Both the position numbers and the translations under genes were made by a program. Shown in pieces: positions 53,891-61,838 of a DNA stretch of 64,000 nt. The notes below the pieces were generated by a model. It ran no database searches. It worked only from the letters and a program-made list of their open reading frames with translations, and was not told the origin of the DNA. Source of the DNA: Tomitella gaofuii (GTDB lineage: Bacteria; Actinomycetota; Actinomycetes; Mycobacteriales; Mycobacteriaceae); the NCBI RefSeq assembly GCF_014126825.1, contig NZ_CP059900.1, positions 3,920,954-3,984,953 of the forward strand. Direction: 5' to 3'. Numbering within the stretch: position 1 is the first letter of the stretch; each line of letters starts with the position of its first letter.

Positions 53891-55174
53891 TCAATCTACT
53901 ATTTTGCCGAATAGCCAGGTAGCTCCATATGCAACGACGGCAGCGCCAGCGACACCGCCGCCCACGAGAAGCCAGACTGGCGCAGTTACGGCAGCAGCTC
54001 CAGTAGGAGCCCCCATTGCCGCAGTCCCCAGCACAGTTCCTCCAGCTGCACCGGCCACACGTGCCGCGCCTTTCGCCACCGCGTATGGCACCAACCGCCC
54101 ATTTTGCAGATCAATGACGACGCCCGGCACCGCGCCCAAAGGTCCCAGTGCCTTACCGAAACGCCCCACGATCCGCAACGCCGCCATATCACCACTCGCC
54201 CTGGCCGCGCCCTCCAGCGGTTTTGCTATCGCTTGGCCCGCACCGTCGATGACCACCCCGGCGATAAAAGAGCGCCAGCCATCGGTCATCTGCAGGCCAC
54301 CATCCTTGTCCACGACGATGTGGCCCTTCATGATGCCCCGGTCGATCATCTCCTGAGTCGGTTCCATCCACTGCCCCCGATACGGGTCCCAGTACGACAG
54401 AGGTGTCGGTGGCTCCCCCACCGGCTGCAGCACGAACCGGCGCCACACTCCCTCGTCGGCGTCATACTGAAGATCCCGCGTCCCGAATCGGTTGTCCGCC
54501 GACACAGGCACATGGTCCTCATCGATGGCGATGGAATCGCCGTCCGGCCCGACGACCCGCCTGCCATCCTCATCCTCGATCAGCGTATGCACCTGCCCGC
54601 CAGCGTTCCTGGCGGATTGGGCCGTGCTGCGACTGCCATCCGGGTTCTCCACCGCCAACAGGTACTCGTTGCCGTCCGTACGGGAGTACTCGCCGGTCGA
54701 GTCGGTGCCGCCAGGGCTATGCGCCGTCACCGTCCCCCGCGAGTTCGTCGCATCTCCCTCGGAAGTCACTGCAGGCGCATCCGCACCGGGCGTCTGACCG
54801 CGGCTGAAATGCTCGGTGCGCCAGCCACCCGCAGCTCCGTCCTGCGCGGCGTACCCCTGCGACCCGTCCGAGTTGTCCGTCCACGTCTGCGAGCCACCCC
54901 GGCCATCGTCGACCGACCGGATATCAGTGGACGTTCCGTCCGGCCGCAGCGCGTATGTGTCCACAGTCTGCCCGCCCGTCCCCTCCGGGATCGTGTGAAC
55001 GAGTACCTCACCGTCCGGCCGCGTCTGCGTCCACGTGTCGCCGTCGTTCCCCTGAAATGACCAGCCCGCCCCCCTACGAGGCGGAACACCGGCAACGAAC
55101 CTAACGGCCGGGGACAGCGTGAAACAAATCCAAGGAAGGCGACCGGCTCTCTCCGGGGCCCGAGGATTTCGACT
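53891..55174 (-). pseudogene. 5'-truncated secreted-toxin-like protein with glycine-zipper C-terminus
   Basis: An open frame of about 428 codons lacking any ATG or usable upstream start; the first GTG (54964) lies inside what reads as coding sequence (WSFQGNDGDTWTQTRPDGEV...). The N-terminal half is Gly/Asp/Thr-rich with RPDG-type repeats, as in large secreted actinobacterial proteins; then a domain with SYWDPYRGQWMEPTQEMIDRG; then a hydrophobic Gly/Ala end (AARVAGAAGGTVLGTAAMGAPTGAAAVTAPVWLLVGGG) that could insert into membranes. I infer the 3' part of a polymorphic-toxin-like gene. It may be non-functional. Confidence 0.5.
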
Positions 55175-55526
55175 TCAAGACGTGATAGCGGACCACCGCC
55201 TACCGAACCAGCGCTGTTCCCCATCAGCCTCTGCCGCAATTTCTTTGAGCGGGCAGCCGCGCTTGACCGCGACCATTCGCTGACGTCGCGTAGACTCCAG
55301 CACCGCCCAGTCCCCCTCGTCCAGCTGAGTCGGCTTTGTGCGAACTCAACTCGGATCCCGGGACATGTGAGTGAGGAATCAGACCTCGCTGATCGCGCAG
55401 ATCGGGTGGTGCTCTTGAGGTCCGATCGCGTCACAGCAATCGGACCTCAAGAGGTAATGGGCTTCGGTGTCTCGGGCGCGTCGATCGTCATCAGAACCGG
55501 ACAGCCCGCTCGACATCGAAGAACCC
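55060..55526. other. Degenerate island boundary with gene fragment and inverted repeat
   Basis: No complete gene. Minus strand 55175-55345 is open without a start (KPTQLDEGDWAVLESTRRQR...), in the same frame as the truncated toxin-like gene but separated by TGA at 55175-55177. A 15-bp perfect inverted repeat lies at 55412-55453. Confidence 0.4.
55412..55453. terminator. Perfect 15-bp inverted repeat, terminator or element end
   Basis: CTCTTGAGGTCCGAT (55412-55426) pairs fully with 55439-55453; 12-base loop. It lies 74 bp after the stop codon of the minus-strand gene at 55527, so it may be that gene's terminator. It also marks the edge of the accessory island. Confidence 0.55.
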
Positions 55527-56495
55527 TCATCCCCCCACGTCCGCGCTGCAGGTGGCCACCGCGAAGACGCCCTGTGCGGTGTTTTCGGCGAGCACGTCCC
55601 CGCCGTCGCTGAGGATCCGGCAGGTGACGCCTCCGCCGTCAGGCCCCGCCATCACGGAAAGATAGGCGCCGAAGAGGTTCGACGCATTCGCGCCCTTCTT
55701 CCACGGAGTCTGCACGTCATTGCTCAGCGATGTTCCGCCGCTGGAACCGATGTCGTAGCTGACGGTCGCCTGGCCGCCGGTCGACTCGGCCTCGTAGGTG
55801 ACCGCCGTCGTCCCGCTGACGCTGTTCACCGCGGAGTTGATCACGAGGAACAGCAGCAGCGAGGTGATGATGCCGGCGACGATGGCCAGCGCGGACAGCA
55901 CGATGCCTGCGATTGAGACGCCACGGTTGTCCGCGGTGCCGCTGCGCACCTTCGACAGTGCCACGATGCCCAGGACGAGGCCGATGATGCCGAGCACGAT
56001 CCCGCCCGGACCGATGAACGGGATGATCCCGAAGAGCAGCGCAATGATGCCGACGATGAGCGCGGCGATACCGAAGCCGTTACGCGGCGGAGTCGATTGC
56101 GGCCCACCGGGATACCCGTACTGGCCATACCCCGGGGGTGCGGGCGGCACAGCCCCCGGCGGTGGCGGATACCCCGGCTGACCCGGCGGGGGATAGCCCT
56201 GCCCGCCCTGCGGCGGATACGGCTGCCGACCTCGCCCCGCGTATGCGGGCCCCACGGGTGGCGGGTATCCCTGCCCTGCCGGCGGCGGGTACCCCTGCTG
56301 ACCGGAGTGCGGCGGATAGCCGCCGCCCGCGGGCGGATAGCCGGCGTTTCCCGGCGGTGGGTATCCGGCACCGCCGCCCACCGGGCCGCCGCGACCTTGT
56401 GCATCCTCCGGGTGGTCCCCGCCCTGCGGTTGCCCGGGCCGGCCGCCCTGCGGTTGCCCGGACTGCCCTTCGTGCGGATCCTGTTCGTCACTCAT
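55527..56495 (-). CDS. DUF4190 membrane protein fused to an MmpS-like extracytoplasmic domain
   Basis: A 322-residue protein in three parts: a Gly/Pro/Tyr-rich N-terminus of about 140 residues (GYPPPG-type repeats), a DUF4190 membrane module with two helices (NGFGIAALIVGIIALLFGIIPF and GVSIAGIVLSALAIVAGIITSLLLFLV), and a C-terminal domain of about 90 residues with VTYEAESTGGQATVSYDIGSS... and ...CRILSDGGDVLAENTAQG, similar to the exported part of MmpS lipid-export partners. Two cysteines (in TCRI and TCSA) could form a disulfide. No MmpL gene is nearby. The ATG at 56495 is chosen by homology of the start MSDEQ. Confidence 0.78.
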   Translation of the reverse strand: MSDEQDPHEGQSGQPQGGRPGQPQGGDHPEDAQGRGGPVGGGAGYPPPGNAGYPPAGGGYPPHSGQQGYPPPAGQGYPPPVGPAYAGRGRQPYPPQGGQGYPPPGQPGYPPPPGAVPPAPPGYGQYGYPGGPQSTPPRNGFGIAALIVGIIALLFGIIPFIGPGGIVLGIIGLVLGIVALSKVRSGTADNRGVSIAGIVLSALAIVAGIITSLLLFLVINSAVNSVSGTTAVTYEAESTGGQATVSYDIGSSGGTSLSNDVQTPWKKGANASNLFGAYLSVMAGPDGGGVTCRILSDGGDVLAENTAQGVFAVATCSADVGG

Positions 56496-56665
56496 CGCCG
56501 ACCCTTCCCTCCCATGCCGCAAATGGCCGGCGCCGCAGACGGCGCGCCGACCCCGTCCCCTCAAGGATCGGGGCCCGGTAGACATTCGCAACCGCAGTTA
56601 CCGAATCGTTACGGCCGCCCCGTTTTTCGCGGGCGCACCGGCGTCGGTACTCGGAGGAAGAGCCG

Positions 56666-57550
56666 TCACGCCCCGTTCCCTCGCCGCCCGATCAACACCG
56701 GGCACGCGGCGTTGCGCAGCACCCGGGCCGCCGTGGCCCCCAATTGAAGTCCCGGCACCCCGCCGCGCCCGCGCGCCCCCAGCACCAGCAGCTGTGCGAT
56801 CTCACCCCACTGGATGAGCACCTCCTGCGGGCTGTCCTGCACCACCACCCGCTGCACCTCGACGTCCGGAAAGTCGGCGCCGAACCCGGCCAGCCTTTCC
56901 CCCAGAACCGCCTGGGCGATGGAGGTCTCGTCGTACCAACTTGTCACGTCGGCGGCCGAGAACACCGACAGCGGAACGTCGCTCCACGAGTGCACCGCCA
57001 CCAGCGGCACCTTCCGCAGCGACGCCTCGATGAACGCCGCCTCCACCGCGGTGGCACCGTTCTCCGATCCATCCACCCCGACGACCACCGGCCGCGCATC
57101 GCGATACAGGTCACCGTCCCTGGCACGCACCACGACCACCTGGCAGGTCGCCAGCCGCACCAGCATCGAGCTCAACGAGCCCAGCAGCCCGCGGGCGACG
57201 CCGCCCCGGCCGCTCTCTCCGACGACGATGGTTCCGGCGCCCTGCGCGTACTCGAACATGGTGTGCCCCACAGGACCAGACCTCACCTCGGCGGCCACCT
57301 CGAGGCCGGGGGCGGATTCAAGCGCCTGTGCGACGGCGGAGTCGGCGACCTCCTGCGCCGGCCGGTCGAGCGAATCGACCGCATTGCGCAGCAGCCGCCC
57401 CGTGAACCCCACGCCCAGCGGGGTGGGAATGACGACCACGATCTGCAACGGTACCCCGTGCAGCCGCGCGAAATCCGCGGCCCACCGCACGGCACCCTCG
57501 GCATGATCCGAACCGTCCGTCCCGACGATCACGGGCCCGGAGGTCCTCAT
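56666..57550 (-). CDS. Universal stress protein with two Usp domains
   Basis: A 294-residue cytosolic protein with two tandem USP domains (about 1-145 and 155-290). Both carry ATP-binding loops: VVGESGRGGVARGLLGSLS and VLGARGRGGVPGLQLGATA; the second lacks the final Ser. Typical of DosR-type and other actinobacterial stress regulons, binding ATP and, in Rv2623, cAMP. No DosR-like motif was identified with confidence upstream. Confidence 0.9.
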   Translation of the reverse strand: MRTSGPVIVGTDGSDHAEGAVRWAADFARLHGVPLQIVVVIPTPLGVGFTGRLLRNAVDSLDRPAQEVADSAVAQALESAPGLEVAAEVRSGPVGHTMFEYAQGAGTIVVGESGRGGVARGLLGSLSSMLVRLATCQVVVVRARDGDLYRDARPVVVGVDGSENGATAVEAAFIEASLRKVPLVAVHSWSDVPLSVFSAADVTSWYDETSIAQAVLGERLAGFGADFPDVEVQRVVVQDSPQEVLIQWGEIAQLLVLGARGRGGVPGLQLGATAARVLRNAACPVLIGRRGNGA

Positions 57551-57659
57551 CTACGGCCCCTTCCACGCGCTTGGTGTGCAGCGTTCGTGCTCCACTGCTT
57601 CGACCCTAAAGCCCTTGCACGCCCCCCACTGGCCTTTGCGCACTGCTGTGCCAGGTCGG

Positions 57660-58460
57660 CTACCCGTAGACCCGCGCGTCGTCCTCGTGCGCCAGGGCGT
57701 CGGCATCGTGCGCCAGGGCGTCGGCATCGTGCGCCGGGGCCTCAGCGTCACTTCCGCCGTCGTGCACGCACGCCGCGAGGCGCTTCTCGAGCTTGGCCAC
57801 CCACCGCGCCGGCAGCACATCCGCCGCCGTCAACACGTGCTCGATCCCCGCCGCATCCTGCTTGTCCACGTTCATCACGCGGTTCACCTCGAACGCTGTC
57901 ACCCCGTGCCGCGCCCGCTCCACCACCTGCACCGCATCCCCGGCGCGCACCTCGCCCGGCTCGAGCACTGCCAGGTAGAACCCGGTGCGACCGGTGGCCT
58001 GCACCCGCACCGGCATCTGCGTGTGCCCGTGCGCGAGGCCCAGCTTGTAGCAGGGGCGCCGCGGCGCCGTCACCCGCACGAGCGCGGTGCCGACGCGGTA
58101 GACGTCCCCCGGCATCACCGCGCGCTCGTCCCATGCGACGCCGCCGACGCCCGAGACGCGCAGGTTCTCGCCCAGCCCCCGATCACTGATGTCCCTGCCC
58201 AGCTCGCGCTCCCACTCCGGGTAGTGCTCGGCCGGATACACCAGCACCGCCTTCTCTGTGCCGCCGTGGTTCTCGCGGTCGGCCTGCGCGTCGCCGCCGA
58301 ATCCGAGCTCCTCCAGCCGCACCGCGCCGGCCCGCGGGCGCTTGCCCAGCGCCGAGTCGACGGTGCCGCTGCGCCCCACCGTGGCCCGGTCCAGCGTTCC
58401 GATTCCGCCGGTGCGCACCTGCAGCACCCGCGCCACGACGGCCGCCTCCGCTCTGCTCAT
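57660..58460 (-). CDS. MOSC domain protein with a repeated acidic tail
   Basis: A 266-residue protein of the MOSC (molybdenum cofactor sulfurase C-terminal) family, similar to YiiM, which handles sulfur transfer or N-hydroxylated compounds. Key features are HGGTEKAVLVYPAEHYPEWERELG, GENLRVSGV and the cysteine in PRRPCYKLGLAHG (about residue 138). The last 30 residues contain two ALAHDAD units encoded by a 21-bp tandem repeat (about 57699-57741). It starts at the ATG 58458-58460. Confidence 0.85.
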   Translation of the reverse strand: MSRAEAAVVARVLQVRTGGIGTLDRATVGRSGTVDSALGKRPRAGAVRLEELGFGGDAQADRENHGGTEKAVLVYPAEHYPEWERELGRDISDRGLGENLRVSGVGGVAWDERAVMPGDVYRVGTALVRVTAPRRPCYKLGLAHGHTQMPVRVQATGRTGFYLAVLEPGEVRAGDAVQVVERARHGVTAFEVNRVMNVDKQDAAGIEHVLTAADVLPARWVAKLEKRLAACVHDGGSDAEAPAHDADALAHDADALAHEDDARVYG

Positions 58461-58558
58461 CCCGGACTTCCCCTTCCCCGACCGATCACGCCGGCACCGC
58501 AGACGTGCCAGGTCGCGTCCTCGCCACGTCCCGCAGTTTATCGCCGGACTCGTCCGGC

Positions 58559-59767
58559 TCAGCGTGCGACGGTGCCGCCGGTGCGCTCCGCGAGCACCCG
58601 CGCGCGCCGGTCGAGCGCCTCCCAGCGCTCGGGCGGTGCGACGGCCCGCACCTCCGCGAGCATCGCGGCGATGCGCACGTGCACGCTGCGGATCGAGCGC
58701 ATCCCGTCGAACAGCTCGTCCACCGCGTAGCCGACGAACTCGTCCCAGGTGGGCGGGTCGAACACCAGTCGGACCTCGCCGTCGGCGTCGCACAGCTCGC
58801 CGATGCGCAGTTCTCGGGTGGCCAGCGCACGCAGCAGCGCCTCGATCTCGTCGATCGCCTGGACTGCGGTGTACGGGTCGTTGATCGCCGACGACAGGGC
58901 GCGCAGGGCGATGTCGTTGAGCAGACGGAACCCGAACACGGGGTCCTGGTCGAAGTTCCGTTCCAGGCCCACCTCGAGGTGTTCGAGCAGCCCTTCCGCT
59001 ATCCGGCCGCCGCCATCGCCATACACCTCGACAACGACGTCGCCTTCCCGCAGTAATCGCCCCGGCGCCGTCACCAGCCGGGCCCGGCAGCCGCTGTCGG
59101 CGAGGGCGCGGACCATCGCCGGAAAGTCCGCCTGACGCAGCCGCGCCGTCCTGTTGTGCCACCGCACCTCGCACCGCGGCGCGTCGTCGAAGCCCTCCGT
59201 CCGCGGCACGGCGACGGTCCCGGCCTCGGGATACAGCGCGTCGATCACGTCCCGCGCCCGCGCGCCCACCGCCTCGAGGATCGGCGCCAGCTGCACCGCT
59301 CTGATCGCGGCCACCTGCACGATGCGCAGCAGCAGCAACGACACGATAAGCAAAACGACGACCACCGCGGGAACGGCCACCGAGACCGTCTGCTTCTGGT
59401 ACACCATCGCCCCGGCGACCACCGCAGTGACCAGCACACCCAGCATCAGCGCGTACAGGTGCGTGTTCAGCGGATTGTCGCGGAACAGGTTCAGGCGCGG
59501 GGACTGCGCCGTCACGGCGAACTGCACCACGAGGAACAGCAGGGAGATGACGATGCCGATGAGCGTGAGCAGGCCGCCGGCGACGGCCGCCAGCAGCTGC
59601 ACGACGGGTTGGACCTGCACCATCGGCCCGGTGCGCAGACTCCCGGCGGCGACGCCGATCCCGGCGCCCACAGCCACGTAGGCCACGGTGACCACGCCCG
59701 CGCGGATGCGGCGGCGCCGCTCGATCATCCGCAGGACGGGGCGCCTCCTCCGAGGCACGCGCTGCAC
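58559..59767 (-). CDS. DUF2254 family membrane protein
   Basis: A 402-residue protein of the DUF2254 family, whose function is unknown. Four hydrophobic segments in the first 165 residues (about 23-43, 52-85, 104-124 and 129-148) are followed by a soluble domain; the block DIALRALSSAINDPYTAVQAIDEIEALL (about 308-335) is the family's most recognisable stretch. The minus-strand coding runs into the alkylsulfatase gene's 3' side with 10 bp between. Confidence 0.83.
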   Translation of the reverse strand: MQRVPRRRRPVLRMIERRRRIRAGVVTVAYVAVGAGIGVAAGSLRTGPMVQVQPVVQLLAAVAGGLLTLIGIVISLLFLVVQFAVTAQSPRLNLFRDNPLNTHLYALMLGVLVTAVVAGAMVYQKQTVSVAVPAVVVVLLIVSLLLLRIVQVAAIRAVQLAPILEAVGARARDVIDALYPEAGTVAVPRTEGFDDAPRCEVRWHNRTARLRQADFPAMVRALADSGCRARLVTAPGRLLREGDVVVEVYGDGGGRIAEGLLEHLEVGLERNFDQDPVFGFRLLNDIALRALSSAINDPYTAVQAIDEIEALLRALATRELRIGELCDADGEVRLVFDPPTWDEFVGYAVDELFDGMRSIRSVHVRIAAMLAEVRAVAPPERWEALDRRARVLAERTGGTVAR

Positions 59768-59777
59768 TCCGGCCGTC

Positions 59778-61679
59778 CTACGGCGTGACGATCGCGAAGT
59801 CCGGGTCCGGGGAGTCGAGGTACCCGACGAGTTCGGCGAGCGTGCTCACGTCGCCGTCGGCCGTCACCCGCCCGTCCGCGATCATCCGCTCCAGATCCGC
59901 GCCGCCGACGACCGCGCCGGTCAGATCGGCTTTCGTCATGGCGAACGTCGCATCGGCCGCAGGGAGCCGAGCGCCGGCGTCGACGTCGAAGTGCACGAGC
60001 AGGCCGTTGCGCAGCTCGGTGCGGTGCACCGCACCGGTGTCGGTGAGCCGCCAGTCGATGGTCACGTGCGCGTCCCACGCCAGCGGGCCGTCGACGCGCA
60101 GGGCTGCCGCGTCGAAGACCTGCTCCACGCTCAGCGCCGCGGCGATGTCCGGCGACGCTGCCACCGTCGGCGTGCCGACGGGGCCGTGGCGCAACTCGTA
60201 GGCGCCCGTCAGGAAGAAATTGCGCCACGTGCCGTTCTCGGACCCGAACCCGAGTTGCTCGAGGGTGTCCGCCTGCAGCGCCTTCGCCTCGGCATTGCTC
60301 GGGTCGGCGAAGATCACGTAGTTGAGCACCTGGGCCACCCACCGGAAGTCGCCGGCGGCGAACGACTCGCGGGCCTTGGCGATCACCGCGTCGGCCCCGC
60401 CCATGAACTCGACGTGCCGCGTGGCGGATTCCACCGGCGGATGCTGCCACAGCGACGCCGGATTGCCGTCGAACCAGCCCATGTAGCGCTGGTAGACGGC
60501 CTTCACGTTGTGGCTGACCGACCCGTAGTAGCCGTGGGTGTGCCAGGCCTGCTCGATGGCGGGCGGCAGCGCGAAGTCCTCGGCGATCTCCATCCCCGTC
60601 GACCCCTTGTTCAGCGCGCGCAGCGTCTGGTCGTGCAGGTAGCCGTACAGGTCGCGCTGCAGCGCAAGGAACTCGGTGAGCCGCTCGGTGCCCCACGTGG
60701 GCCAGTGGTGCGAGGCGAACAGCACGTCCGATCGTGAGGCGAAGGTGTTGATCGACTCGGTGAGGTACTTGGACCACACGTGCGGGTCGCGCACCAGCGC
60801 GCCGCGCAGCGTGAGCAGATTGTGCAGGGTGTGCGTGGCGTTCTCCGCCATGCACAGCGCACGCTTGCCGGGGAAGTAGAAGTTCATCTCCGACGGCGCC
60901 TCGGTGCCCGGCGTCATCTGGAATTCGATCTCCACGCCGTCCACCGTCTCTGTCTGCCCGGTGTGGTCGATGTGCACGGTGGGCGAGATGAGCGTCGGCG
61001 TACCTGTTGACGTGGTGGGCCCCAGGCCCGCGCCGACGCTGCCCCTCGGCCCGCGCGGCAGCGCCGCGCCGTACATGTAGGCCGCGCGGCGCGCCATGGC
61101 CGTTCCGGCGTAGACGTTCTCCGCCACCGCGTGCTCGACGAAACCGACGGGGGCGAGGATGGGGCAGCGGCCCGCCGCCACGTCCGCCTCGGTGACAACC
61201 CCCTTGACCCCGCCGAAGTGGTCGATGTGCGAATGCGTGAAGATCACGGCCGTGACGGGCCGCTCCCCGCGGTGCCGGCGGTACAGCTCCAGGCCGGCCG
61301 CCGCCGTCTCCGCGGAGATGAGCGGGTCGATCACCACCACGCCGGTGTCGCCCTCGACGAGCGTCATGTTCGACAGATCCAGACCGCGCACCTGGTAGAT
61401 GCCGTCGGTCACCGCGAACAGGCCCTGCATCGTGCACAGCCGCGACTGCCGCCACAGGCTCGGATGCACCGATTCCGGGCAGTCCTCTTCGAGGAAGGCG
61501 AAGCCGTCGCTGTCCCACACCACATCACCTGCGCCGTTGCGCACCACGCCGGGGTCGAGGGTCGCGACGAAGCCGCGCCGCGCATCGGCGAAATCCTCGT
61601 CGTCGGCGAAGGGCATCTCCCGCGCCGCACGGACGTGCGCGGCGCGGACCGTATCCGACACCGGTGCCTGCTCGACCAT
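59778..61679 (-). CDS. Linear (primary) alkylsulfatase, SdsA1/BDS1-type metallo-beta-lactamase-fold
   Basis: A 633-residue enzyme that hydrolyses alkyl sulfates such as SDS to alcohols and sulfate. The MBL zinc site is FTHSHIDHFGGVKGV (about 178-192), followed by GTEAPSEMNFYFPGKRALCMAENATHTLHN, MGWFDGNPASLW, and a C-terminal SCP2-like part (about 510-630). No signal peptide is seen, unlike Pseudomonas SdsA1, which is exported. The start follows GGGAGGTC. The LuxR/MalT-like regulator 160 bp upstream, on the same strand, may control it. Confidence 0.87.
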   Translation of the reverse strand: MVEQAPVSDTVRAAHVRAAREMPFADDEDFADARRGFVATLDPGVVRNGAGDVVWDSDGFAFLEEDCPESVHPSLWRQSRLCTMQGLFAVTDGIYQVRGLDLSNMTLVEGDTGVVVIDPLISAETAAAGLELYRRHRGERPVTAVIFTHSHIDHFGGVKGVVTEADVAAGRCPILAPVGFVEHAVAENVYAGTAMARRAAYMYGAALPRGPRGSVGAGLGPTTSTGTPTLISPTVHIDHTGQTETVDGVEIEFQMTPGTEAPSEMNFYFPGKRALCMAENATHTLHNLLTLRGALVRDPHVWSKYLTESINTFASRSDVLFASHHWPTWGTERLTEFLALQRDLYGYLHDQTLRALNKGSTGMEIAEDFALPPAIEQAWHTHGYYGSVSHNVKAVYQRYMGWFDGNPASLWQHPPVESATRHVEFMGGADAVIAKARESFAAGDFRWVAQVLNYVIFADPSNAEAKALQADTLEQLGFGSENGTWRNFFLTGAYELRHGPVGTPTVAASPDIAAALSVEQVFDAAALRVDGPLAWDAHVTIDWRLTDTGAVHRTELRNGLLVHFDVDAGARLPAADATFAMTKADLTGAVVGGADLERMIADGRVTADGDVSTLAELVGYLDSPDPDFAIVTP

Positions 61680-61838
61680 GTGCCCTGACCTCCCTGCGGG
61701 CCGGCGCAGCGCCGGCGGCGGACGCACCTCCGGATGCGCGGCCTCATCGACTCCGCCCCGACGCTCCCACCGCCGCCGGGCACGCCGCATCACCCGGCGA
61801 GGGTGAACGTGCGGAGCCGCGGGTGGGAATACGCCGGA

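Noticed and set aside
55175-55345. IS30-type transposase N-terminal fragment
   Set aside because: The LDE...KRGCPLKEIAAEA pattern is only loosely reminiscent of an HTH; too short and divergent to assign.
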